A stretch of 34,760 nt of DNA from Methylophilaceae bacterium (GTDB taxonomy: Bacteria > Pseudomonadota > Gammaproteobacteria > Burkholderiales > Methylophilaceae). Positions within the stretch are counted from its first letter, which is position 1, and every line of letters starts with the position of its first letter. This document shows positions 7,685 to 15,881 of the stretch, piece after piece. The stretch covers positions 1-34,760 of the forward strand of contig SPJO01000151.1 in NCBI GenBank assembly GCA_006844635.1, given 5' to 3'. The notes under the pieces were generated by a model that saw only the letters and a list, made by a program, of their open reading frames with translations, searched no databases and was not told where the DNA came from. Position numbers and translations under genes: made by a program.

Positions 7685-8134
7685 TTGAATAAAATAGCAC
7701 AAAATTTAGACGGCGCAGGCAAAAAGGTAGGTATCGTCTTATCACGGTTTAACAGTAATATCGGTGACGGTTTACTGGATGCCTGCCATGCTGAATTGCT
7801 AAAACTAGGAGTGGCAGCGGAAGATATTACGATTGCCACAGTGCCAGGTGCGTTAGAAACCCCATTAATTCTCAGTCACATGGCATTAAGTAATCGATAT
7901 GATGCCTTGATTGCCTTAGGAGCGATTGTACGTGGTGAAACCTACCATTTTGAAGTGGTGGCGAATGAATCTGCGCGCGGTGTTTCTGAAGTCCAGCTCA
8001 ATACAGGGGTCCCTGTGTCGAATGCGATTCTGACCACAGAGAGTAATGCGCAAGCCGTTGCTCGGATGGACGTCAAAGGTGCTGAGGCTGCGCAAGTTGC
8101 CATCGAAATGGTCAATTTGGTTGCAGCTGTATGA
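7685..8134 (+). CDS. ribH: 6,7-dimethyl-8-ribityllumazine synthase
   Basis: A 149-residue lumazine synthase for the penultimate step of riboflavin synthesis, joining 5-amino-6-ribitylaminouracil with dihydroxybutanone phosphate. Family motifs are FNSNIGDGLL (22-31), VPGALETP (53-60), GAIVRGETYHFEVV (79-92, catalytic His88), and SNAILTTES followed by KGAEAAQVA. The likely start is TTG at 7685, because the frame is closed by a stop 10 bases upstream; GAGAGAG provides the ribosome site. The stop overlaps the nusB start by 4 bases. Confidence 0.93.
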   Translation: MNKIAQNLDGAGKKVGIVLSRFNSNIGDGLLDACHAELLKLGVAAEDITIATVPGALETPLILSHMALSNRYDALIALGAIVRGETYHFEVVANESARGVSEVQLNTGVPVSNAILTTESNAQAVARMDVKGAEAAQVAIEMVNLVAAV

Positions 8135-8598
8135 GCGATATGACCACAGATACCAACAGTAAGAAAAAACGTAAGCCAAGCCGTAGTCGTCGTAAATCAA
8201 GAGAGTTGGTCCTGAAGGCAATCTACCGCATCATGATGAATGAAAGCGACTTGAAACAGGTGTTCTTGGATATGAAGGATGATCCAGATTACGGCAAAGC
8301 AGACGAAGGCTATTTTAAGCAATTACTGAATGGTGTGATGACGCAATTGAGTGAGTTAGACACGCAAGTGGCCACTTTCATAGACCGCGCCTTAGACGAG
8401 CTCAGCCCGATTGAGCATGCCATTTTAAGAGTGTCATCTTATGAGCTGATTTTTGATGTGACGATTCCATACCGTGTAGCCATTAATGAAGGTGTTGAAT
8501 TAGCAAAAACATTTGGTGGTGCCGAGGGGCATAAGTACATTAATGGAGTACTCGACAAAGTAGCCGCGAAGGCAAGGCCAAATGAGTTTAAAAGATAA
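8131..8598 (+). CDS. nusB: Transcription antitermination factor NusB
   Basis: A 155-residue all-helical RNA-binding protein that works with NusE (S10) in antitermination on rRNA operons. The basic N-terminal stretch (KKKRKPSRSRRKSREL) leads into the first helix. Conserved parts are LDELSPIEHAILRVSSYEL (around 90-108), PYRVAINEGVELAKTFGG (around 114-131) and YINGVLDKVA near the end. Start and coupling follow from the ATGA overlap with ribH. In many relatives thiL comes next; here the carrier-protein cassette does. Confidence 0.93.
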   Translation: MSDMTTDTNSKKKRKPSRSRRKSRELVLKAIYRIMMNESDLKQVFLDMKDDPDYGKADEGYFKQLLNGVMTQLSELDTQVATFIDRALDELSPIEHAILRVSSYELIFDVTIPYRVAINEGVELAKTFGGAEGHKYINGVLDKVAAKARPNEFKR

Positions 8599-8657
8599 CG
8601 GTTAACTTTAAGTAGTAAAAGTGTACTCGATACCCGTTTGGGGGATAGATTTTTTAA

Positions 8658-8688
8658 TGGGCATTATGGTTTAATAGTGCCCAATTTT
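8658..8688 (+). terminator. Hairpin after nusB, weak terminator
   Basis: Arms at 8658-8667 and 8674-8683 (TGGGCATTAT / ATAGTGCCCA, one G:U) form a 10-bp stem with a 6-base loop, followed by ATTTTC. It sits between nusB and the carrier-protein gene, so it probably ends or attenuates the ribH-nusB transcript. The T-run is short, so some read-through is likely. Confidence 0.5.
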
Positions 8689-8714
8689 CAACGATGCAAA
8701 AAAGGTGTTTGTTT

Positions 8715-8963
8715 ATGAGCGTAGAAAGAATTAGAGAGATAGTACAAGAAACGATTGATGCCTCAGGTCTTGGTATTGAAGTGGAAGATGATATGTCCTT
8801 AGTTGAGGGTGGTTTGCTTGACTCTATGAGTATCGTAAGGTTGGTGCAAGACTTACAGCAGGAGTTTGATATCGACATTGACTTCGGCGACATTACGATT
8901 ACTAACTTTGATTCAATTAATGTGCTTTCCGCGTATGTTGAAGATAGGAAAGCTGGCGCTTGA
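8715..8963 (+). CDS. Acyl (aminoacyl) carrier protein of surface-modification cassette
   Basis: An 82-residue carrier protein. The phosphopantetheine attachment serine is in EGGLLDSMSIV (around residues 36-46), preceded by a helical N-terminus and followed by FDIDIDFGDITITNFDSINVL, the usual second and third helices. The pattern LLDS and the acidic helix II resemble DltC and the carrier proteins found beside exosortase A ligases. I chose ATG 8715 because AAAGGTG lies 7 bases upstream; an ATG at 8694 would put that site inside the gene. It should carry the group activated by the next gene, whose TTG start overlaps its stop by 4 bases. Confidence 0.85.
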   Translation: MSVERIREIVQETIDASGLGIEVEDDMSLVEGGLLDSMSIVRLVQDLQQEFDIDIDFGDITITNFDSINVLSAYVEDRKAGA

Positions 8964-10570
8964 GTTACGCTTTATGTGAACTTGTTGAGCAGTCTTTCGA
9001 GCAGTATAGCCAAAAAACGGCACTTATCTTGCCGCAAGCGATGGGTGAGGCTATTCGCTATACCTATGCTGATTTGGCTGACATGGCAGGGAAGGTGTCG
9101 AGTCTACTCGGAGAGACAAAAGCAGATCAATGCATTGGCTTATACATGCAGCGTTCTGCGGAGCATGTTGCTGCCATTTTAGCTAGCCTGTATTCAGTTT
9201 CTCCTTACACCACAATAAACAACTTAGTTTCTGCTCGGCAGATATGTCATATCGTTCGAGATAGCCAAATGAAAGTGTTGTTTTGTGATAATTCGACACT
9301 GCTTAAGCTGCGAGCATTGACACAAACGGCTGATGATCAAGCTGTTTTATCTGGTTTGCGGATTGTGCATTTACGCAACACGGCGAAGCTGCCCCCAGTA
9401 CATCAGCAAACAATTGAACTGTTAGCAACATATACGACAGTTGTTTCCGTAGCGCTGGCCGACGTCACGTCCAAGGCTTTATCCAAGCCAGCCCCTGAGA
9501 CGATTAACCCTGCAAAGTTGATTTTATTTACCTCAGGTTCTACTGGAAATCCAAAAGGGGTCATGATTCGAGGTGATGATTTAATTAATCGCATTGCATC
9601 AGAATCAACCGCATATGGGCTAAACAACAATGATGTTCTGCTTAGTATTCTGCCGTTCTCTTTTGATGTTGGTTGCAATCAGTTATATACATCACTCGTT
9701 TCAGGCTGCAGCCTGACTTTACTGAATTCTTGGATGCCCAAAGATATTGTCAGTGCGATTGTCGACTTTAAAGTAAATGGTGTCTCCGGTGTGCCATCAA
9801 TTTGGTTGTCTGTGATTAATGGTAGTTTAGACCTGCTCGGTGAAGTGAATAACACGCTGCGCTATATTACGATATCGGGTGGTGATATGGGTGATCAAGA
9901 TCGTCAGAAGCTCAGAGAATTGTTACCTGATGTCAATATTTTTAAAACGTATGGGCAGACAGAGACCTTTAGAAGCGGCATGTTGTTAGCGAAAGACTTT
10001 GATGAAAAACACCGCTCTGTTGGTAAGCCAGTAGATGGTGTGACACTCTATATTGTTGATGAAGCTGGCAAACCAGTGAAAACAGGAGAGGCTGGTCAGA
10101 TTATCCATCAAGGAACAGGGGCTATGCTTGGCTATATAGGTGATCCTGCCAATACTGAAGGTAAGTTAAAGCCATTGCCCGAGCATTTAGGGCAAGCGGA
10201 TCAAAAAGTAGTTTTTACAGGCGACTTGGGCCATTTGGATGAGGATGGATTTTTATACTTACATGGACGTCAAGATAGGATGTTTAAAGTAAGAGGGAAT
10301 CGCGTTTACCCAGAAGAAATTGAAAAAGAACTTTGTACCCATGAAGCGGTGATTGAAGCAGCTTCTTCATTTGATAAGCCATCAGAAGCGATTACTGTGT
10401 ATGTGAAAAAAACAGAAGGCTCAACACTGACAGACAAGGATGTTATGAAATTTCTCATGGCGAGGCTCCCATCTTATATGGTGCCAACAACTTGCTTGAT
10501 TTATGATGAGTTTCCAAGAACCGCATCAGGGAAAATCGATGTGCCCACATTAACTGCGCAAGCTAAATGA
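8960..10570 (+). CDS. AMP-forming acyl/amino-acid ligase (exosortase-A-associated or DltA-like)
   Basis: A 536-residue adenylating enzyme of the ANL superfamily. The ATP-binding loop is LFTSGSTGNPKG (around 189-200). Other motifs are LPFSFDVGCNQL, TYGQTETFRSG, the FTGDLGHLDEDG hinge region, GRQDRMFKVRGNRVYPEEIE, and the catalytic lysine motif PRTASGKID near residue 526. The FSFDxGxNQL and YGxTExFRS patterns look more like the acyl-CoA ligase beside exosortase A (TIGR03098) than true DltA. It should make an acyl-AMP and load it on the carrier protein upstream. The acyl group is not identifiable. Start is TTG, translationally coupled; AGGAAAG lies about 9 bases upstream. Confidence 0.85.
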   Translation: MSYALCELVEQSFEQYSQKTALILPQAMGEAIRYTYADLADMAGKVSSLLGETKADQCIGLYMQRSAEHVAAILASLYSVSPYTTINNLVSARQICHIVRDSQMKVLFCDNSTLLKLRALTQTADDQAVLSGLRIVHLRNTAKLPPVHQQTIELLATYTTVVSVALADVTSKALSKPAPETINPAKLILFTSGSTGNPKGVMIRGDDLINRIASESTAYGLNNNDVLLSILPFSFDVGCNQLYTSLVSGCSLTLLNSWMPKDIVSAIVDFKVNGVSGVPSIWLSVINGSLDLLGEVNNTLRYITISGGDMGDQDRQKLRELLPDVNIFKTYGQTETFRSGMLLAKDFDEKHRSVGKPVDGVTLYIVDEAGKPVKTGEAGQIIHQGTGAMLGYIGDPANTEGKLKPLPEHLGQADQKVVFTGDLGHLDEDGFLYLHGRQDRMFKVRGNRVYPEEIEKELCTHEAVIEAASSFDKPSEAITVYVKKTEGSTLTDKDVMKFLMARLPSYMVPTTCLIYDEFPRTASGKIDVPTLTAQAK

Positions 10571-10614
10571 CGTAGCGAAAAACATATTAACCAACAAAAA
10601 AGAAATTTCTCATT

Positions 10615-11829
10615 ATGAATAAACATGATTTTTATGCACTGGTTCCAAAAGCAGAATTAAAACAGGTGATCGATGACTATCAAACTCCTGGGTATATCTA
10701 TTTTAAGAAGGTGCTACATCATCAAATTAACCGACTTAAAACAGCCACGCATGGTCAGTTTGATATTCACTACGCACTAAAAGCAAACCCAAACCCAAAT
10801 ATGTTGGCAGAACTAGCGAGTCAAGGCATTGGTGCTGATGTTGCCTCAGAAGGGGAGCTGACGCGTGCACTTGCAGCAGGCTTTGCGCCAGAGAAAATTG
10901 AGTATTCTGGACCGGGGAAACGTCAAGATGAGTTAACCTTAGCAATCGATAACAATATTGCTTCTATTAATATTGAAAACATTAAAGAAGCCGAGAAAAT
11001 TGTTGAGATTTGTAAAGCTTCAGGTCAAACAGCCAATGTAGGTGTGCGCTTGAATCCGACGTTAGAGAATGAACGCTCCGGGATGCGCATGGCAGGCGAT
11101 ACACCATTTGGTCTAAAGGTCGAAGATGCAAAGGTTGCGCTTAAAATTATTGAAGATAATGCAGATGTACTTAACTTTACTGGCTTTCACGGACATTTAG
11201 CTTCACAGGAGCTCGATGCCGATAAACTTGTGGCTAAGTATGCGGTTGTCATTGAGCACGCCATTGCATTAACAAAGGATACGTCGTTAACAGTTAAAAA
11301 AATTAACTTTGGTGGTGGGCTTGGTATTAAGTACTTTCCTAACCAAACAGATTTGGACTTATCGCTTTATGCAGACAATTTGAAGAAGTTGATTGGTTCA
11401 GAAATGCTCAGTCAACTGCCTAAAGACATCAAGTTGATTATTGAGCCTGGTCGGTTCCTTGTTGGGGAGTCTGGCGTGTTTGTGACACAAATCTTGTACC
11501 GTAAGCAAGCTTTCACAAAAGAATTTTTAATTGCTGATGGTGGCTTAAGTGCGAACTATGTACTAGCTGGTGGTATGGGACAAGTCATTAAGCGAAATTT
11601 TGAGTTAGACGTCATGACCGAAAAAGAGAAAGCCGTAGAAGGTGGCTTTAAGTTTGATGTGGCTGGACCACTTTGTACGCCGCAAGATATTATTGCAAGT
11701 AATGTTGATAGCGATGTTGAAGTTGATGAGGGGGATTACATCGTGTTCTTTAACTGTGGTGCTTATGGTCCTAGCGCAAGTCCGATTAACTTTTTAAGTC
11801 AAAAAGTACCTGCTGAAATTATTATCTAA
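10615..11829 (+). CDS. Fold-type III PLP-dependent decarboxylase (DAP/ornithine decarboxylase family)
   Basis: A 404-residue alanine-racemase-fold enzyme. Lys56 in HYALKANPNP should bind PLP. Further motifs are GADVASEGEL (74-83), the GFHGH segment near 194, the glycine loop FGGGLGIKY, EPGRFLVGESG near 287, Cys354 with Asp358 in GPLCTPQD, and Tyr384 in NCGAYGPSASP. Overall it matches diaminopimelate decarboxylase-like proteins, closest in style to the exosortase-A-associated decarboxylase (TIGR03099). Since lysA-type function would not need a carrier protein and ligase beside it, I infer it acts on an amino acid destined for, or already on, the carrier. The carrier-bound glutamate decarboxylase BtrK of butirosin synthesis is a precedent from the same fold family. 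Confidence 0.85.
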   Translation: MNKHDFYALVPKAELKQVIDDYQTPGYIYFKKVLHHQINRLKTATHGQFDIHYALKANPNPNMLAELASQGIGADVASEGELTRALAAGFAPEKIEYSGPGKRQDELTLAIDNNIASINIENIKEAEKIVEICKASGQTANVGVRLNPTLENERSGMRMAGDTPFGLKVEDAKVALKIIEDNADVLNFTGFHGHLASQELDADKLVAKYAVVIEHAIALTKDTSLTVKKINFGGGLGIKYFPNQTDLDLSLYADNLKKLIGSEMLSQLPKDIKLIIEPGRFLVGESGVFVTQILYRKQAFTKEFLIADGGLSANYVLAGGMGQVIKRNFELDVMTEKEKAVEGGFKFDVAGPLCTPQDIIASNVDSDVEVDEGDYIVFFNCGAYGPSASPINFLSQKVPAEIII

Positions 11830-11848
11830 ATAACGAAAAACGAAAATT

Positions 11849-13276
11849 ATGATATTTCACTCTTTGAAGTTTGTAGTATTTTTTAGTGTCGTCTTTGCCA
11901 TTTACTTGTCCTTGCGGCATAAAGGTCAAAATCGCTTCTTACTAATCGCTAGTTATTTGTTCTACAGTACTTGGGATTGGCGATTTTTAATCCTAATTAT
12001 TATCACAACTTTAGTTGATCATTTTTGTGCAACCTCGATTCATGCCACTTCTGATAAGACGATTAGGAAGCGATATGTCGCACTCAGTGTGATTGTCAAC
12101 TTGGGTATATTGGGTGTTTTTAAATACTACAACTTCTTCTTAGAGAATTTTGTTAGCCTGTTTGCTTCTTTTGGCTATGATATATCAGGCCCAACGCTGA
12201 ATATATTATTGCCGGTTGGTATTTCCTTCTACACCTTCCAATCCATGAGTTACACCTTGGATGTCTATAGAAAACAGCTTAAGCCAGCGGATAACGTGCT
12301 GGACTATGCATTGTATGTGGCTTTCTTCCCGCAACTGGTTGCAGGGCCAATTGAGCGGGCGAAAAACTTATTGCCTCAGGTACTTGCTCCAAGAAGCTTG
12401 ACTTTAAAGGCGGCGCAACAAGCACTTGTTCTAATTGCAATTGGTATTTTTAAGAAGCTCTTTATTGCGGACAATCTTGGGGATGTTGTCGATCCAGTGT
12501 TTGCACCTGGTGCATCGCCCAGCAGTACCATGGTATTGGTGGCTGGATATGCATTTTTATTCCAAGTTTACTGCGACTTCTCAGCCTACACTGATATTGC
12601 CAGAGGTGTATCTAAGTTAATGGGCTTCGAACTGATGGATAACTTTAGAGCACCATATTTAGCGCGGAACCTCCAAGATTTCTGGAATAGATGGCATATT
12701 AGTTTAACGACTTGGATACGGGATTATCTATACTACCCACTTGCGTTTACGCGGTTCAAAAAGAAAAGCATTCCACCTTATTTAGTAACCGTGCTGACCT
12801 TCTCTATCATGGGTTTATGGCATGGGGCGGCATGGGGCTATGTGCTTTGGGGTGTTTACAATGGTATTGCCTTGGCTGGTTACGGCATCATTTCGACCTA
12901 CCTACCTAAGGTGAAGAAAGATGCAAGTGCATTGATGAAGTACACCGTGCATATCTTGTGCGCATTAGTGACATTCCATGTCATCTTTATTGGCGATATC
13001 TTTTTCAGAGCTATTTCATTTGAACAGTCAAGTACGCTGATTACAACATTGTTCACAGAGTCGCCATTTACTTGGGAGCTTCTCACACAGTTAAAAACCA
13101 TAGGCTTCTATATCTTGCCAATATTCTTGATTGATTTGTTTACAACGAAAAAACCAATCGAGGATAGGTTTTACGAGCTGCCAGTTGTACTTCGCTACGG
13201 CGTCATGTATGCACTGTTCTACCTCGTTTACTTTTATGGTACTTCTAAACCTTCATTTATTTACTTCCAGTTTTAG
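11849..13276 (+). CDS. MBOAT-family membrane O-acyltransferase (AlgI/DltB-like)
   Basis: A 475-residue polytopic protein. MBOAT signatures are FFPQLVAGPIERA (159-171), GIFKKLFIADNL (199-210), YCDFSAYTDIARG (241-253), RNLQDFWNRWHISLTTW (273-289, His283) and the catalytic-histidine motif IMGLWHGAAWG (320-330, His325). The C-terminal PSFIYFQF is usual for this AlgI branch. By analogy with DltB and AlgI it passes an acyl or aminoacyl group from a cytoplasmic donor, here presumably the carrier protein, to the outside of the inner membrane. It starts 20 bases after the decarboxylase and ends 9 bases before the first SGNH gene. Confidence 0.93.
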   Translation: MIFHSLKFVVFFSVVFAIYLSLRHKGQNRFLLIASYLFYSTWDWRFLILIIITTLVDHFCATSIHATSDKTIRKRYVALSVIVNLGILGVFKYYNFFLENFVSLFASFGYDISGPTLNILLPVGISFYTFQSMSYTLDVYRKQLKPADNVLDYALYVAFFPQLVAGPIERAKNLLPQVLAPRSLTLKAAQQALVLIAIGIFKKLFIADNLGDVVDPVFAPGASPSSTMVLVAGYAFLFQVYCDFSAYTDIARGVSKLMGFELMDNFRAPYLARNLQDFWNRWHISLTTWIRDYLYYPLAFTRFKKKSIPPYLVTVLTFSIMGLWHGAAWGYVLWGVYNGIALAGYGIISTYLPKVKKDASALMKYTVHILCALVTFHVIFIGDIFFRAISFEQSSTLITTLFTESPFTWELLTQLKTIGFYILPIFLIDLFTTKKPIEDRFYELPVVLRYGVMYALFYLVYFYGTSKPSFIYFQF

Positions 13277-13285
13277 GGATAGAGT

Positions 13286-14497
13286 ATGTCAGAAAAAGTA
13301 GAAATGAATTGGGGTATTGTTAAGTCGTTTTGGCCACAGGTGAAAACGATCGTTAACATTGTGTTACTTGTATTTTTTCTTGATATTATCTTTTCTATTG
13401 GGGCCTCATTTTTTCTTAGTGATGCATTTTATTTTAAGAAGTATATTCAATTTCGCTTATATGAAGGCACACAAAGCTACGCTGAAATTACGCAGCAATA
13501 CTTTGACGAAGACTATAAGCTACATGCTGATAAAGCAGCAGGTTGGGTCAATAGTGCTAACTATGAGAAAAAGGGTTTGCTTTGGGGGACTGATTACCTA
13601 GGAGCACGCTCACCTGTTGATTTGCCGAAGGTGAATATGCCGCCTGAGGGACTAAACAATCGTGACAATCTTGTTTTGTTGGCAGGTAGCTCTGTTTTGA
13701 GTGGCTATCGTTTGCCATATGAACAAGCACCAGTAAACCTACTGAATGAGCAAGGTTATACGGCATTTAGTTATGGCACGATTATGTATTCTATCGACCA
13801 GACGTATGCATTCTATAAAGAGGTGCTAGCAAAGTATAAACCCAAGGTTCTGGTCGTTGGCATTCACAATGATGCAGAAGTGATTTCAAACATGTTTGTG
13901 CCGTTCCGTTTGCATGATATGTCAGTCCCTTTCTTGAAGCCAGCCTATACATTGGCTGATGGAGAGCTGGTGAAAAAAGAGCCGCCAGTAGCATATCAAC
14001 GTGAAAAAGACTACGGCAAGATGCTTGACGTGTTAAAGGCAAAGGATTCTCTTTATTATAAGTTTGCACTATACAAATACTTTAGTCTGACACCTTTTTC
14101 TGATTTGTTTAGGAAGAAGTTGATGGCCGCTGAACAATACTTTTTTGATGAAGAAAGCTATCGTAAAGCGTTTAAGCTACAACATTACTTTATGCAAAAA
14201 ATTGTAAACTCAGCAAACGATGATGGCACGCAAGTCATCTTTGTGAAATTTGAGCCGCATGAAGATTTAGAGTGGCTTAGACACCTGCCTTTACACAACC
14301 AAAAGAAGAATAAGTTGCATAATCAAATGCTAAAAGAAACAGATATGAACGTGATTTACCTTTCAGAAGTGTTTGTTGATTCTGGCAACTCATTATCCGA
14401 TTTATACCAAGGTTACGACACTGTGCACTTATCAGCGACTGGCTGTGATTTACTTGCAAAAGCAATTCACAAAGAAATTCAAATGCTGGGTGATTGA
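13286..14497 (+). CDS. Membrane-anchored SGNH-type protein, copy 1 (DltD/AlgJ-like)
   Basis: A 403-residue protein with one membrane segment at about 22-44, the rest predicted periplasmic. The nucleophile motif is LLAGSSVLSG with Ser136, and the Asp-His pair is D378-TV-H381 near the C-terminus, giving a full Ser-Asp-His set. Shared with the next two genes are YSIDQTY, a KPKVLVVGIH strand, FVPF and KPAYTL. The block that usually reads GxN is GIH here. By analogy with DltD, AlgJ or AlgX it would receive the exported group and place it on a glycan or lipid. AGGGAT before the ATG supports this start over an ATG 18 bases later. Confidence 0.75.
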   Translation: MSEKVEMNWGIVKSFWPQVKTIVNIVLLVFFLDIIFSIGASFFLSDAFYFKKYIQFRLYEGTQSYAEITQQYFDEDYKLHADKAAGWVNSANYEKKGLLWGTDYLGARSPVDLPKVNMPPEGLNNRDNLVLLAGSSVLSGYRLPYEQAPVNLLNEQGYTAFSYGTIMYSIDQTYAFYKEVLAKYKPKVLVVGIHNDAEVISNMFVPFRLHDMSVPFLKPAYTLADGELVKKEPPVAYQREKDYGKMLDVLKAKDSLYYKFALYKYFSLTPFSDLFRKKLMAAEQYFFDEESYRKAFKLQHYFMQKIVNSANDDGTQVIFVKFEPHEDLEWLRHLPLHNQKKNKLHNQMLKETDMNVIYLSEVFVDSGNSLSDLYQGYDTVHLSATGCDLLAKAIHKEIQMLGD

Positions 14498-14510
14498 TGA
14501 GCTTTATAAC

Positions 14511-14550
14511 GGATGCAGTGAATACACAATATTAAGAAGAGTACTATGGA
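14511..14550 (+). repeat. Junction repeat, copy A (before SGNH copy 2)
   Basis: Forty bases covering the ribosome site and start of SGNH copy 2. They match 15842-15881 at 32 of 40 positions, including the shared core AATATTAAGAAGA and the CTATGGA around the start codon. The match shows that the end-of-gene/start-of-next-gene junction was duplicated together with the coding sequence. Confidence 0.75.
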
Positions 14551-15733
14551 TATATCCTGGAAAAGTCTGACTGTATTACGAAAAGAAGCAGTATATTTAT
14601 TGAAGGCCTTGGTGTTAGTTGTATTGGCAGATCTGTTGATATCTGCTTTGTCTCCATTTTTCCTTTCCGATGAATTTTATTTTGAGCGGCTTGGTGACGA
14701 TGGAGTGGGTGATGGGCACTATGACAAAGTCACCTCATCTTTTTATAATGGCGGGCTTAGAATTCAGCCATCAACCAATGGTTGGGTTAATACACCTGAT
14801 TTTAAGGTCCCTTATGAACATTGGGAGTGGCATGTAGGTCCTAATGGCGCTCATCAATCACCATCCAAAGATTTAAACCTTGAGGCGCATGATGGGAGCA
14901 AGGTTTTCTTAGTGGGAAGTTCAGCAATGCTTGGTTTCGAGCTTAAGTATCAAAATAGATTGGTTGGGCAGCTTGAAGAAAAGCATTATGATGCTTATGA
15001 TTTTAGCTCTGTCATGTATTCGGTTGACCAAAGTTATTCGCTATATCATGACACCTTAGTTCAGTATGATCCTAATGTTTTAATCATTGGTATTCATTCT
15101 GAAGCTGAGGCGGTGACAAGTATGTATACCCCATTCCGGCCTAAAGGACATAATTGGGATCCATGGGTTAAACCAGCATACTCATTGACCCCAGATAGAA
15201 AGCTAATCAGAAAGAATCCACCGCAAGCGGATCAGAGAAGTCGCAATGTTAGCTCTTTCTTGAAAGCGCTAAAGCAGAATGACCCCAACTACTTTGTATT
15301 TGAATACTATAAGCATATGAGCTTATTACCAATTTCTGACTTTATTAGGTGGCTATGGGTGAATGGTAGCGAAGAGGTTTTGTTCGATGTCGATAGGTAC
15401 AAAAAAGATTTTGAAGTCCAAGCTTACTTCATGGAGCAGCTTGTTAAGGAAGCAAAGAAAAATAATACAGAAGTTCTTTTCATTAAATTTGAAGCACAAG
15501 ATGAGTTGAAGAACCCGTTGCATGTATTTTATAAAGATAAAAACTCAATACACAATGAGATGTTAAAAGAAATGCCGATGAATGTATTGTTTCTATCAGA
15601 TGTATTGTTGAAAACCGGCGAGCCGATTGATCATTTTTTCTTTCCGACTGGTGAGGCGCACCTGAATGAAAGGGGAACAAAGCTCTTAGCAGAGCAAGTG
15701 ACCAAGGAACTCGTAAAGTTAAATGTTAATTAA
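14546..15733 (+). CDS. Membrane-anchored SGNH-type protein, copy 2, catalytic Asp missing
   Basis: A 395-residue paralogue of the genes on both sides, with a membrane segment at about 17-40, the nucleophile motif FLVGSSAMLG (Ser126), YSVDQSY, VLIIGIH and KPAYSL. The C-terminal Asp-x-x-His motif is altered: it reads G369-E-A-H372, so the usual aspartate is glycine, with Glu370 one position closer to the histidine. The copy may be inactive, use Glu370, or act as a partner rather than an enzyme. N-terminal MDISWKSL matches MDLNWKSL of copy 3. AAGAAGAG lies 5 bases before the ATG. Confidence 0.72.
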   Translation: MDISWKSLTVLRKEAVYLLKALVLVVLADLLISALSPFFLSDEFYFERLGDDGVGDGHYDKVTSSFYNGGLRIQPSTNGWVNTPDFKVPYEHWEWHVGPNGAHQSPSKDLNLEAHDGSKVFLVGSSAMLGFELKYQNRLVGQLEEKHYDAYDFSSVMYSVDQSYSLYHDTLVQYDPNVLIIGIHSEAEAVTSMYTPFRPKGHNWDPWVKPAYSLTPDRKLIRKNPPQADQRSRNVSSFLKALKQNDPNYFVFEYYKHMSLLPISDFIRWLWVNGSEEVLFDVDRYKKDFEVQAYFMEQLVKEAKKNNTEVLFIKFEAQDELKNPLHVFYKDKNSIHNEMLKEMPMNVLFLSDVLLKTGEPIDHFFFPTGEAHLNERGTKLLAEQVTKELVKLNVN

Positions 15734-15736
15734 CGA

Positions 15737-15876
15737 AAGAGTAAACTGCATAGTCAAATGCTAAAAGGTGGGGATGAGTATTATTTATCGCTGAGAAGTA
15801 TTTGACGGCTTTGTTGGATTTAATGAATTTAGTCTGAAAGCGCATGCAGTAAACCAATAATATTAAGAAGAATGCT
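15737..15876 (+). pseudogene. Decayed 3' end of a further SGNH gene copy
   Basis: The gap between SGNH copies 2 and 3 is not random. Bases 15743-15767 match 14312-14336 of copy 1 at 22 of 25 positions. The similarity continues more weakly through ATTTAT-GCTGAGAAGTATTT, against ATTTACCTTTCAGAAGTGTTT in copy 1. The right end (15842-15876) again matches the junction after copy 1. The piece is frame-broken and shorter than its source (about 140 against 236 bases). It is best read as what remains of a duplicated unit after deletion. Confidence 0.65.
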
Positions 15877-15881
15877 ATGGA
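15842..15881 (+). repeat. Junction repeat, copy B (before SGNH copy 3)
   Basis: Second copy of the 40-base junction described at 14511-14550. It includes AATATTAAGAAGAA and the start codon of SGNH copy 3 at 15877. Confidence 0.75.

Noticed and set aside
8694..8714. Upstream ATG for the carrier protein
   Set aside because: It would place the AAAGGTG ribosome site inside the gene and add seven residues (MQKRCLF) not usual in carrier proteins.
8960..10570. Naming the ligase dltA
   Set aside because: Motif details (FSFDxGxNQL, YGxTExFRS) fit the exosortase-associated type better, and D-alanine specificity cannot be shown.
10615..11829. Naming the decarboxylase lysA
   Set aside because: The context with carrier protein, ligase and MBOAT does not fit lysine synthesis, and the GPLCTPQD motif differs from the common GPVCESGD of LysA.
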